Source: Roseisalinus antarcticus (GTDB lineage Bacteria > Pseudomonadota > Alphaproteobacteria > Rhodobacterales > Rhodobacteraceae). Taken from it: a stretch of 49,349 nucleotides of DNA. Every line of letters starts with the position of its first letter. Position 1 is the stretch's first letter. Where the stretch lies: assembly GCF_900172355.1 (NCBI RefSeq), contig NZ_FWFZ01000026.1:1-49349 (forward strand), in the 5' to 3' direction. Position numbers and translations under genes: made by a program. The notes beneath the pieces are model-generated. The model was given only the letters and a program-made list of their open reading frames with translations, did not search any database and was not told the DNA's origin. Shown here in pieces: positions 15,660 to 23,223 of this stretch.

Positions 15660-15899
15660 TCAGCCCTTGGCCGCCTGCAGGCGATAGGCGCCTTCGGGCA
15701 GGTCCAGCGCGGCGCCCATGTCGCGGACCTGTTCCAGCGACAGGGTGATCGTCACGTCGCGGTCGGTGCGCGAATCAAACTGGGTCAGGGTCACGCAATC
15801 CTCGAACGCGTGGACGATGACATCCTCGCGCAGCGGAGCGCTGCCGTCATCCACCAAGGTGACCGTCGTCGCGTCGAAATCGTGCTCGATCGTAAACAT
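15660..15899 (-). CDS. Small conserved-looking hypothetical protein
   Basis: A 79-aa acidic protein (FTIEHDFDATTVTLVDDGSAPLREDV...). It looks like a compact beta-rich domain followed by a short helix (LSLEQVRDMGAALDLPEGAYRL). It has no membrane segment, signal or cysteine motif, and I do not recognise the family. ATG 15899 is the most natural start; ATG 15911 and 15959 are in frame. Codon usage matches its neighbours. It converges on the DUF167 gene with 11 nt between stops. Confidence 0.65.
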   Translation of the reverse strand: MFTIEHDFDATTVTLVDDGSAPLREDVIVHAFEDCVTLTQFDSRTDRDVTITLSLEQVRDMGAALDLPEGAYRLQAAKG

Positions 15900-16046
15900 G
15901 GCAACGAGCATAGCCCCAACCGTCCGGGCGGAGAAGTGGGGCCGGCGCTTCGTTGCCATTTCCGTGACCGTGACGGGCTTCGGGCTGGCCGCGCGGAACC
16001 AGCGTGGTAGGAACGGGCAGCGCTCAATCGGGGGGGAGCCCTGTCC

Positions 16047-16772
16047 ATGGCTGTCAGCCGCCTGTTTTCTGTCCTCGCCGCCGCGGCCGTCCTGTCGGGC
16101 TGTGCCGCGATGCCCGACACGTCGGCGGTCGAGAAAATCAGCCCGATTCGCGCGGTCAGCTCGGCGCTCGACACGCGCACCACGGCCCGCAACTTTATCT
16201 CGGTCGTGGAAGACGTGGAGCCTATCGCCGAGCGGGAATGCCGCGCCCGAGCGCCGTCACTCAACTGCGATTTCCGTATCGTCGTGGACGACCGGGCGGG
16301 GATGCCGCCGAACGCCTTCCAGACCCTCGACGACAGTGGGCGGCCAGTGGTGGCCTTCACCCTTTCTCTGATCGCCGACGCCCGGAACAAGGACGAGCTG
16401 GCATTCGTCCTGAGCCACGAGGCGGCGCATCATATCCAGGGACATCTCGACCGGCAGCGCCAGAACGCGGATGCCGGGGCGATCGTGTTCGGCCAGCTGG
16501 CCGGTGCGCTGGGCGCCCGGACCCCCGCGGAGCTACGCGCGGCGCAGGAGATCGGCGCGGCGGTCGGGGCGCGGTCCTACTCCAAGGCCTTCGAGCTGGA
16601 GGCCGACACCCTGGGCACGCTGATCGCGAAGGAGGCCGGGTTCGACCCTCTGGTGGGGGCGGAGTTCTTCTTTCGCATCCCCGAGCCCTCCGACGCCTTC
16701 CTGAGCACCCATCCACCGAACGAGGAACGCGTGGCGAACGTGCGCCGGACAGTGGCGCGGCTGGGCCGCTAG
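16047..16772 (+). CDS. M48-family zinc metallopeptidase lipoprotein
   Basis: This 241-aa protein has a lipoprotein signal (VLSGC, lipidated Cys19), so it is attached to the envelope and faces the periplasm. The zinc motif is HEAAH (124-128), with the third ligand probably Glu183 in FELEAD, as in M48/BepA/LoiP-type peptidases. After the ELEAD motif come GTLIAKEAGFDP and a STHPPNEERV block typical of the family. ATG 16047 is preceded by GGGGGGAG. A role in outer-membrane protein quality control is plausible by family. Confidence 0.92.
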   Translation: MAVSRLFSVLAAAAVLSGCAAMPDTSAVEKISPIRAVSSALDTRTTARNFISVVEDVEPIAERECRARAPSLNCDFRIVVDDRAGMPPNAFQTLDDSGRPVVAFTLSLIADARNKDELAFVLSHEAAHHIQGHLDRQRQNADAGAIVFGQLAGALGARTPAELRAAQEIGAAVGARSYSKAFELEADTLGTLIAKEAGFDPLVGAEFFFRIPEPSDAFLSTHPPNEERVANVRRTVARLGR

Positions 16773-16780
16773 GCCCTGCA

Positions 16781-17443
16781 TCAGCCCTGAACCGCGAGGC
16801 CCCAGGCGATGGCGCCGAAAAAGCAGGTCGAGGCCGCCAGCACGAAGGCATGCCATATCGCGTTCTGAAACCGCAGCCTTTCCCAATTGTGAAACACCGT
16901 TCCGGCGGTATAGAGCAGCCCGCCCACGAAGATCAGTGTGGTGCCGCCCACAGGCAGTTTCTGCGCGAGCGGCCAGATCAGCGCCAGGCTGAACCAGCCC
17001 AGAACCAGGTAGATCGCCGTCGTGAACCGGCTTGGCCCCCGCGCCAGGAACAGCCGCATGCCCGCGCCCAGCACGGCCACGGTCCAGACCACCCCTAGCA
17101 CGATCCAGCCGAAGGCGGTGCCGATCAGCGCCACCAGGGGCGTGTAGGTTCCTGCGATCTTGAGGAAGATGGCCGCGTGGTCGATCCGCAGCAGGGTCGG
17201 TCGCGCCACCTCCCACGGGGCCATGTGATAGCACGCCGAGGCCACAAAGCTCACGATCAGGGCCGCGCCGTAGACCGAGACGGACGCCACCGTCACCCCG
17301 GATTGCTGCCCGGCGACGAGCACGATGAGCATCACCGCGCCGATGATGGCGAGCGATGTGCCCATGGCATGCATCACGCCGTCGGCGATACGCTCTGCCC
17401 GGCTGACCTGCGGAATGGCTGGTGTGTTGCTCATGACGTCCAT
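16781..17443 (-). CDS. Hemolysin III / PAQR-family membrane protein
   Basis: A 220-aa seven-helix membrane protein of the HlyIII/YqfA (PAQR) family. Conserved features are the N-terminal ERIADGVMHAMG, SACYHM in the second helix region, LRIDHAAIFLKIAGTYTPL, and the C-terminal NAIWHAFVLAAS. The Ser/Asp/His set suggests a zinc site as in adiponectin-receptor relatives, which have ceramidase-like activity. The bacterial function is unsettled and haemolysis should not be assumed. ATG 17443 and ATG 17434 are both possible. Confidence 0.92.
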   Translation of the reverse strand: MDVMSNTPAIPQVSRAERIADGVMHAMGTSLAIIGAVMLIVLVAGQQSGVTVASVSVYGAALIVSFVASACYHMAPWEVARPTLLRIDHAAIFLKIAGTYTPLVALIGTAFGWIVLGVVWTVAVLGAGMRLFLARGPSRFTTAIYLVLGWFSLALIWPLAQKLPVGGTTLIFVGGLLYTAGTVFHNWERLRFQNAIWHAFVLAASTCFFGAIAWGLAVQG

Positions 17444-17566
17444 AACTCCAGACTATGCGTCCTGATCCCTGATAAAAGTGTTACCGTGCGTCCGCCGAGT
17501 TGATCCGGCTCAAATCGCCGTGTGCCAGGGCGGGCTATGCTCTTCCTAACAGCGAAGGGAAACAGC

Positions 17567-17845
17567 ATGCAAAACCTCGGAGATCCGATGCCGCACTATT
17601 GGCTGACTCTTGCCATGTCGAAGCGGCTGGGCGCCGATCTGGCCACCGCCTGGGACGATGGCACGCTCGATGCCGAGACATGGGCTTGCACCGTCACGGA
17701 GTGCCGCAAGTGCTCGCGCCCCGGCGCCTGCCGGAAATGGCTCGCCCGGCCCCAACACGATATGACGCCGCCGGCATATTGCCGGAACGCGGCGTTCCTT
17801 CTCGATCTCGCGACACGACAGCCGGGCGGGACGGTGGCGGCCTAG
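17567..17845 (+). CDS. DUF6455-type cysteine-containing small protein
   Basis: This 92-aa protein has a Cys cluster (TVTECRKCSRPGACRKW, then YCRNA) that could bind a metal or a [Fe-S] cluster, though no cofactor is proven. It is similar to small DUF6455 proteins of Rhodobacterales with unknown function. ATG 17567 follows GAAGGGA, which decides the start over upstream in-frame codons. Its TAG stop overlaps the TAG of the convergent DUF393 gene within CTAG (17842-17845). Confidence 0.72.
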   Translation: MQNLGDPMPHYWLTLAMSKRLGADLATAWDDGTLDAETWACTVTECRKCSRPGACRKWLARPQHDMTPPAYCRNAAFLLDLATRQPGGTVAA

Positions 17846-18210
17846 GCTCGCGCCTGCCGTCGGAGATGCCAGCGATAGATCAAGGGGGCGGCGGCGTAGT
17901 CATAGAGGACAGAGGCCACCTGGCGCACGCCGGGCAGGGCCACGATCCTGCCCAGCCAGCGCGTCCGCGGCATCTGGCGCCAAAGAACGATGAACCCGTC
18001 TATTCCCGACCGCACCTCTCCGTCGTGCAGCACATAGAGGCGGCGGGCGGCCTGGTCTTCCGTCAGACCCCAGTCCGACAGGCGCGGCCCGTTCAGATCG
18101 TCGAAGCGGATCGGCAGCCCCCGACGGCCGGAGTAAGCGGAATACCGGTCGATCTCGAACGAGCAGACCGGGCAATCGCCGTTATAGAGCACGCGTGTTT
18201 CTTCTGTCAT
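17842..18210 (-). CDS. DCC-family (DUF393) thiol-disulfide-like protein
   Basis: A 122-aa DUF393 protein with the name-giving DCPVC motif near the N-terminus (LYNGDCPVCSFEID). It also has the family segment FDDLNGPRL and the central VRSGIDGFIVLWRQ, ending in a basic tail. Members are predicted redox proteins. No partner is adjacent apart from the convergent Cys-rich DUF6455 gene, with which it shares overlapping stop codons. Confidence 0.88.
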   Translation of the reverse strand: MTEETRVLYNGDCPVCSFEIDRYSAYSGRRGLPIRFDDLNGPRLSDWGLTEDQAARRLYVLHDGEVRSGIDGFIVLWRQMPRTRWLGRIVALPGVRQVASVLYDYAAAPLIYRWHLRRQARA

Positions 18211-18229
18211 AGACTAGACATGGGGCGAG

Positions 18230-18290
18230 GGGCCGCGCCGACCGCTGCGGCCCACTGTCGCGGCGGGCCTGCCCTTCGGGCGGGGGCGAC
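18230..18290. repeat. Two adjacent GC stem-loops upstream of the TPR gene
   Basis: GGGCCGC (18230-18236) pairs with GCGGCCC (18247-18253). A second structure has GTCGC (18257-18261) pairing with GCGAC (18286-18290), enclosing CCTGCCC-TTC-GGGCGGG (18268-18284, one G-T). They lie between the divergent DUF393 and TPR genes. They could be leader structures or terminators; nothing decides. Confidence 0.4.
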
Positions 18291-18371
18291 CCACGAAACC
18301 GTGACTGCGTACCGGCGCGGACGTGCTACCTTTCTGACTACTGCCCGGTTCCGCACTGACAGGAGTTCCCC

Positions 18372-18905
18372 ATGCGTGCCCATCTGATCGTCGCCCTGGC
18401 ATTGTTCCCCGTATCGGCCTTGGCCGTCGGCAGCCAGGACGACACGCCGCCGGCCCCGTCCGAAACCACCACCACCTGCACCGAGGGTCTGGTCTTCGAC
18501 CTCGCGACCGAGACCTGCCTGCCGCCCGAGCAGAGCACGAACCCCGAGCAGGCGATGCTGGACGATATCCGCGAGCTGGCCTATTTCGGCCGCTACGCCG
18601 ACGCGCAATCGGTACTGCGCCTGATGCCGGACCAGTCGGACCCTTGGGTACTCACCTACATGGGCTTCACCACGCGCAAGATGGGGGACCTGGACGGCGG
18701 CATGTCCTATTACGCGGCTGCGCTCGAGGCCGATCCGGACTACTTCCTTGCCCGCTCCTACAAGGGGCAGGCCCATGCCGAGGCCGGCGACCTCGTGCTT
18801 GCATCGGCGGAACTGTCCGAAATCCGCCGGCGGGGCGGGCGCGGCACCTGGGCCGAAGTCAGCCTTCGCATGGCGATCGACACGGGCCAAGGCTTCACCT
18901 ACTGA
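18372..18905 (+). CDS. Periplasmic TPR protein
   Basis: This 177-aa protein begins with a signal peptide (residues 1-18, ending VSALA). A Pro/Thr-rich linker follows that includes two cysteines (TTTCTEGLVFDLATETC), which could form a disulfide. Residues from about 60 form two to three TPR-like helical hairpins (AYFGRYADAQSVL, GGMSYYAAALEADPDYFLARSY). ATG 18372 has AGGAG upstream. The function is unknown; TPR domains mediate protein contacts. It is convergent with rimO across a strong hairpin. Confidence 0.78.
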   Translation: MRAHLIVALALFPVSALAVGSQDDTPPAPSETTTTCTEGLVFDLATETCLPPEQSTNPEQAMLDDIRELAYFGRYADAQSVLRLMPDQSDPWVLTYMGFTTRKMGDLDGGMSYYAAALEADPDYFLARSYKGQAHAEAGDLVLASAELSEIRRRGGRGTWAEVSLRMAIDTGQGFTY

Positions 18906-18916
18906 TCCGCTGCGCC

Positions 18917-18939
18917 TCGGCCGTGGTTGCCACGGCCGA
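18917..18939. terminator. Bidirectional hairpin between TPR gene and rimO
   Basis: TCGGCCGTGG (18917-18926) pairs perfectly with CCACGGCCGA (18930-18939) around TTG, 12 nt after the TPR stop and 54 nt from the rimO stop. There is no U-tract, but the position between convergent genes supports termination. Confidence 0.65.
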
Positions 18940-18992
18940 TGCCGCTCCGCCTCGATGGTGCGCCTGGCTGGCGCCTGGGGGTGCGGCGGCGG

Positions 18993-20366
18993 TCAGACCA
19001 GCCGCCCCCAAAGGTCATACTCGCCGGCTTCGTCCACCTCGACGGTGACGATCTCGCCGACCTGCAGTCGATTCGTCCCTTCGTCGATGAACAGGTTGCC
19101 ATCGATCTCGGGTGCGTCGGCCTTGGTGCGGCAGGTGGCGATCCCGTCCGCGTCTATGTCGTCCACGATCACCTGCTGAAGCGAGCCGACCTTGGCGGCG
19201 AGCTTCGCCTCCGAGATCGACTGGGCCTTCTCCATGAACCGGTCCCAGCGCTCCTGCTTGACCTCGGGGGCCACGTGACCGGGCAGGGCGTTTGACCGCG
19301 CACCTGACACGTCCTCGTACTGAAAGCAGCCCACCCGGTCGAGCTGCGCCTCGTCCATCCAGTCGAGCAGAAACTGGAACTCGGCCTCGGTCTCGCCGGG
19401 GTAGCCGACGATGAAAGTGGAGCGCAGGGTGATGTCCGGGCAGATCTCCCGCCAGGCAGCGATCTCGGCCAGCGTCTCGGTCTGGGCCGAGGGACGCGCC
19501 ATGCGCTTGAGCGTTTCAGGGTGCGCGTGCTGGAACGGAATGTCGAGATAGGGCAGGACCAGCCCCTCGGCCATCAGCGGGACAAGGTTGCGGACACGCG
19601 GATAGGGGTAGACGTAGTGCAGCCTGACCCAAGCCCCCAGGGCGCCCAGATCGCGGGCAAGATCGTCGATATGGGCCCGGTGTCCGCGGTCTTCGGCAAA
19701 GCGGATGTCGGCTCCGTAGGCCGAGGTGTCCTGGCTGATGACCAGCAACTCCTTCACGCCGCTCTGGACCAGCTTCTCGGCCTCCCGGACCACGGCGTGG
19801 GCGGGCCGCGAGACCAGCCGGCCCCGCATGTCCGGGATGATGCAGAACTTGCACCGGTGATTGCAGCCCTCGGAAATCTTCAGATAGCTGTAGTGGCGCG
19901 GGGTCAGTGTGACCCCCGAGGCCGGCAGCAGATCGATGAACGGGTCCGGGCTTGGTGGCACCGCGGCGTGGACGGCGTCGAGGACCTGTTCGTATTGATG
20001 CGGGCCGGTGACAGCGAGCACCTTCGGATGCGCCCCGGTGATGTAGTCGGGCTCGGCGCCCAGGCAGCCGGTCACGATGACCCGGCCGTTCTCGGCCAGC
20101 GCCTCGCCGATAGCCTCGAGACTCTCGGCCTTGGCGCTGTCGAGAAAGCCGCAGGTGTTCACGATGACCGCATCCGCGCCGCCGTAATCGGGTGAAATGG
20201 CATAGCCTTCGGCCCGCAGCCGCGTCAGGATGCGCTCGCTGTCCACAAGCGCCTTGGGGCAGCCGAGAGAGACCATGCCGATAGTCGGCTGACCCGGGCG
20301 GGCCGGGGCGTCGAGCCGAAGTCGGGGCGCAAGATCGGGACGCAGGTCGGGCGGGTTCTGGGACAT
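18993..20366 (-). CDS. rimO: Ribosomal protein S12 methylthiotransferase RimO
   Basis: A radical-SAM methylthiotransferase (457 aa) that modifies the conserved Asp of ribosomal protein S12. Domain order is normal. The N-terminal UPF0004 domain has its [4Fe-4S] cysteines in [21 protein letters not shown] and [10 protein letters not shown]. The radical-SAM motif CNHRCKFC (168-175) follows, then the TRAM domain with [23 protein letters not shown] and [10 protein letters not shown] distinguish RimO from MiaB. The long N-terminal extension before TIGMVSLG (about 27 residues) is common in this group. Confidence 0.97.
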   Translation of the reverse strand: MSQNPPDLRPDLAPRLRLDAPARPGQPTIGMVSLGCPKALVDSERILTRLRAEGYAISPDYGGADAVIVNTCGFLDSAKAESLEAIGEALAENGRVIVTGCLGAEPDYITGAHPKVLAVTGPHQYEQVLDAVHAAVPPSPDPFIDLLPASGVTLTPRHYSYLKISEGCNHRCKFCIIPDMRGRLVSRPAHAVVREAEKLVQSGVKELLVISQDTSAYGADIRFAEDRGHRAHIDDLARDLGALGAWVRLHYVYPYPRVRNLVPLMAEGLVLPYLDIPFQHAHPETLKRMARPSAQTETLAEIAAWREICPDITLRSTFIVGYPGETEAEFQFLLDWMDEAQLDRVGCFQYEDVSGARSNALPGHVAPEVKQERWDRFMEKAQSISEAKLAAKVGSLQQVIVDDIDADGIATCRTKADAPEIDGNLFIDEGTNRLQVGEIVTVEVDEAGEYDLWGRLV

Positions 20367-20443
20367 GGAGCGCTCTTACCCGTCTGCCGTGTCCGTTGAA
20401 AGCCATTGCGTCGCGATGACCGGCCACATCCCAACGAAATAGC

Positions 20444-20513
20444 GCGCCTTCGGCGCACGGGGTTTCCCCGGCCTCTCCTTCGGAGAGATCCGGGCCGCTG
20501 CCGCCCGCGGCCC
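20444..20513. repeat. Cluster of four GC hairpins between tetR and rimO
   Basis: Four perfect hairpins lie within 70 nt: GCGCC-TTC-GGCGC (20444-20456), CGGGG-TTT-CCCCG (20458-20470), CTCTCC-TTC-GGAGAG (20473-20487) and GGGCCGC-N8-GCGGCCC (20492-20513). They occupy part of the 312-bp gap between the tetR stop (20679) and the rimO start (20366), both on the minus strand. I see no open frame worth calling in the gap. Options are a multi-hairpin terminator, a rimO leader, or a structured small RNA. Confidence 0.55.
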
Positions 20514-20657
20514 CTGTCGCTCTGACATGGCCACGCGTGCGTCGATTGCCGGTGGCGCGGGCGTCGTCCTTCATTGCCTTCCATATCCCCGCCGGAGGCA
20601 GGCCGGCACTTGCAAGCGACCCGCGGCCGGGACGAGAGCGGACCTTTGCAAGGGTCC

Positions 20658-20667
20658 GGGGGGGGGG
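20658..20667. repeat. Ten-base G homopolymer
   Basis: Ten consecutive G (C on the minus strand) lie 11 nt past the tetR stop, beside GGACC-TT/AA-G-GGTCC (20640-20657), which can form a bulged hairpin. Slippage is likely here in replication or sequencing. Confidence 0.85.
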
Positions 20668-20678
20668 CAAAGGGCGGA

Positions 20679-21275
20679 TCAGCGGTCGCGATAGCGGAAT
20701 GTCGGCAGGACATCTGAGATCGTCGGAATGTTCGCACCCTCGGCACCGGGCCCGAACTGGCCCGAGGCCGAGAGCGTCGCGAAGCCATGGGCGAAGGACC
20801 AAAGCATCATCTCCGCGCGGTGCTGGGCGTCCGGCGCAGCGGCCTTGTCCCAGTCCAGCCCGGTCGCCACCTCGGTCAGCACGGCGTAGCTTCCCGCCGC
20901 GGCCTCCTGCAACTCGGCATCTTCGAAGTCGCAGTAATAATCCGAGAACATCAGCTTGAACAAAGCGGGATGGGCCGCAGAGAACCGGACGTAGCCCTCC
21001 ATCGCCGCCTGCAACCGGTCGGGACCCGTGGAGGCGTCGGACAGCCCCTCGCGCATGAAGGCCGCGTGCCGGCGATAGCCCTCGGCGCCGATCGCCGTCA
21101 GCAGGCCGCGAAGGGAGCCGAAGTGGTTGCGCGGCGCCGTATGGCTGACGCCGGCCTTGGCCGCGATCGCCCGCAGGCCGAGCCCCTTGAGGCCGTCGCG
21201 CTCGAGAATCGCCAGGCCCGCCTCGATCAGCGCCGATTTCAGGTCGCCGTGGTGATAGGATTTTTCCTTGGACAT
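20679..21275 (-). CDS. TetR/AcrR-family transcriptional regulator
   Basis: A 198-aa TetR regulator. The N-terminal DNA-binding domain reads YHHGDLKSALIEAGLAILE, with the helix-turn-helix AIAAKAGVSHTAPRNHFGSLRGLLTAI at about residues 34-60. The C-terminal ligand domain has the WHG-like segments FKLMFSDYY and MMLWSFAHGFATL. The effector is unknown. ATG 21275 is the start because the longer frame runs through the divergent promoter. It faces the ABA4-like gene, and the palindrome at 21346-21381 is its probable operator. Confidence 0.93.
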   Translation of the reverse strand: MSKEKSYHHGDLKSALIEAGLAILERDGLKGLGLRAIAAKAGVSHTAPRNHFGSLRGLLTAIGAEGYRRHAAFMREGLSDASTGPDRLQAAMEGYVRFSAAHPALFKLMFSDYYCDFEDAELQEAAAGSYAVLTEVATGLDWDKAAAPDAQHRAEMMLWSFAHGFATLSASGQFGPGAEGANIPTISDVLPTFRYRDR

Positions 21276-21345
21276 CAGCTTCTTCTCGTTTTCATATTGC
21301 CAGTGTAAATATTGTGGCTTGGCATGCAAGCTGGAAGGCGCTACA

Positions 21346-21381
21346 CGATATTTCCATTGGATATATACAATGGAGACATCG
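21346..21381. promoter_or_regulatory. Probable TetR operator palindrome
   Basis: Arms 21346-21359 (CGATATTTCCATTG) and 21368-21381 (CAATGGAGACATCG) are complementary at 12 of 14 positions around the 8-bp spacer GATATATA; the inner 7 bp are perfect. It lies 5-40 nt upstream of the ABA4-like start and overlaps its Shine-Dalgarno (GGAG, 21372-21375). A weaker repeat, ATATT-N9-AATAT (21294-21312), is nearer the tetR start. Confidence 0.7.
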
Positions 21382-21385
21382 CGGT

Positions 21386-21829
21386 ATGCCCGACACGTCA
21401 TTCAGCATCGCAAGCCTTGCGGCCATGGTCGGCTGGACAATCCTCATCTTCGCGCCGCGGCGCTGGCCGCTGCTCAACGGCGTGCCGCGCTGGGCGATCC
21501 CGCTGGCGCTCTCGGTTCTCTATTCGGGGCTGGTCCTCGCCAATTTCTCCGCATCCGGCGGCGGCTACGGCTCCATCGCCGAGGTCCGCCAGCTCTTCGC
21601 GTCCGACCAGGTGCTGGTGGCCGGTTGGGCACATTGCCTGGCCTTCGACCTGATGATCGGCGCGATCATGGCCGAGCGGATGGACCGGGCAGGGGTGCAG
21701 CGCCCGTGGCAGGCGCCGGTCCTTTGCGCGATCCTGATGTTCGGCCCGCTGGGCCTGCTGCTCGCGGTGCTGACCGAGGCGGGGCTGCGCCCGGTCACCC
21801 GCATCATTCCGCAGGGGGCAGTGACATGA
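21386..21829 (+). CDS. ABA4-like (DUF4281) membrane protein
   Basis: This 147-aa protein has four hydrophobic segments and the ABA4-like pattern: FSIASLAAMVGWTILIFAPRR, LSVLYSGLVLANF, GGGYGSIAEVRQLFASDQVLVAGWAHCLAFDLMIG. The plant founder, ABA4, is needed for neoxanthin formation, but bacterial members have no proven role. ATG 21386 has GGAG ten bases upstream, inside the palindrome. It overlaps the next gene by ATGA, forming a two-gene unit under probable TetR control. Confidence 0.8.
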   Translation: MPDTSFSIASLAAMVGWTILIFAPRRWPLLNGVPRWAIPLALSVLYSGLVLANFSASGGGYGSIAEVRQLFASDQVLVAGWAHCLAFDLMIGAIMAERMDRAGVQRPWQAPVLCAILMFGPLGLLLAVLTEAGLRPVTRIIPQGAVT

Positions 21830-22632
21830 GCGCCCTCGACACCGCCCGCGACCGGGACGAAACGCCGCCCCGGCCGCTCTGGTCCCTTGCGGCGCTGTCG
21901 GTCGCGCTGTTGCTGGTCCTGCTGGCGTGGGTCCCGTTCGAGGCCCGGCTGATCGACGGCGTGCCGGTCACGGCCAAGCCGCTGAAATTCGCGCTGTCCT
22001 TCGGGGTTCTGTTCGCCACCCTCGCGATGGTCGAGTCGCGCCTCAGCGCCCGGGTCACGGAGGGCAGGATTCTGAACGGGACGGTCCTGGCCATGGGGGC
22101 GGCCTTCACCGCCGAGATGGCCTATATCACGCTCATGGCGGCCCGGGGCGAGCCGTCGCATTTCAACAGCTCCACGCCCTTGCACACGTTCATGTACCAA
22201 AGCGTCATGGGCGCCGGCGCTCTGATTCTCGTCCTTGGTGTCGCGATCGTCGGCGTTCTGGCCTGGCGCGATGATGGGGCGCGGCTGACGCCGGCGTTGC
22301 GGCGGGGGATTGGCATGGGGTTCCTGATCTCTTTCGGGGCGACCCTTGTCACCGCCGGCTACATGAGCAACTTCGGCCGCCTGGTCGGAGAGCCTGCCCA
22401 TGGCCTGACCCTGCCGCTCGCAGGATGGTCGACCGAGGTGGGGGACCTGCGTCCGGCGCATTTCCTGTCGCTGCACGCCATGCAGGTGCTGCCCCTGCTC
22501 GGCCTTTGGCTTGACCGGCGAGGCACCGCCTCGGCACTGCGGATCGTCGACGCGGCGGCGCTGGCCTATCTCGCGGTGACGGCGGCGGTCTTCGCCCAGG
22601 CGCTGATGGGGGTGCCGATGATCCGGCTCTGA
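21826..22632 (+). CDS. Polytopic membrane protein of unknown function
   Basis: A 268-aa protein with about seven hydrophobic segments. Notable are a conserved-looking polar stretch GEPSHFNSSTPLHTFMYQSVMGAG between helices three and four, and LRPAHFLSLHAMQVLPLLGLWLDRRG later. The His residues there could bind a ligand or metal, which is a guess. I do not recognise a named family. The ATGA overlap with the ABA4-like gene implies they function together. GGCGG-ATAC-CCGCC (22633-22646), directly after the stop, may be a terminator. Confidence 0.75.
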   Translation: MSALDTARDRDETPPRPLWSLAALSVALLLVLLAWVPFEARLIDGVPVTAKPLKFALSFGVLFATLAMVESRLSARVTEGRILNGTVLAMGAAFTAEMAYITLMAARGEPSHFNSSTPLHTFMYQSVMGAGALILVLGVAIVGVLAWRDDGARLTPALRRGIGMGFLISFGATLVTAGYMSNFGRLVGEPAHGLTLPLAGWSTEVGDLRPAHFLSLHAMQVLPLLGLWLDRRGTASALRIVDAAALAYLAVTAAVFAQALMGVPMIRL

Positions 22633-22700
22633 GGCGGATACCCGCCGATGCCGGTCACAAGATTCTAGGCGATGCGCGATCCCGGCGATACGACGTCTTC

Positions 22701-23177
22701 ATGATCCGCATAGTCCTTCTGTCCCTGATCCTGCTCGGCGCCTGCTCTCGTGGCGAGACGCCGGGCAACACACGGTCCAGCGCCCTCTTTCCCGGCGAGA
22801 CGCGGGAGATGCGCGAGATGATCAACAGCTTTTCCGCCCGTTATGGCGTGCCGGCCCCGCTGATCCACCGGGTGGTGCAGCGGGAAAGCGATTACCGGGC
22901 GCGGGCCCGCAACGGGCCCTACTATGGCCTGATGCAGATCCTGCCCGAGACCGCCCGCACCATGGGCCATGACGGCGCGGCCGAAGAACTGCTGGATCCG
23001 GCGGTGAACCTCACCTACGGGGTCAGATACCTGCGCGGGGCCTGGCTGTTGTCGGGCGGCGATTACGACGCGGCGGTGATGCACTACGCCAGGGGCTATT
23101 ACTACGAGGCCCGGGACCGGTGCATGCTGGTCGAGACCGGGCTGCGCAACCGCGAGATCGCCCGCCGCTGCCGCTAG
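22701..23177 (+). CDS. Lytic transglycosylase (SLT domain) lipoprotein
   Basis: A 158-aa peptidoglycan lyase. A lipoprotein signal (LLGAC, Cys15) places it in the envelope. The SLT domain begins at INSFSARYGVP. The catalytic Glu62 is in VVQRESDYRARA, followed by the GLMQILPETARTMG motif and NLTYGVRYLR. It cleaves the MurNAc-GlcNAc bond with 1,6-anhydro product formation. The domain is nearly the whole protein, as in short MltE-like forms. It is monocistronic and convergent with gcrA. Confidence 0.92.
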   Translation: MIRIVLLSLILLGACSRGETPGNTRSSALFPGETREMREMINSFSARYGVPAPLIHRVVQRESDYRARARNGPYYGLMQILPETARTMGHDGAAEELLDPAVNLTYGVRYLRGAWLLSGGDYDAAVMHYARGYYYEARDRCMLVETGLRNREIARRCR

Positions 23178-23223
23178 CGCCGCGCGAAACGCCCCATGTC
23201 AAGGCGCCGCGCGGCCGCGTTGA

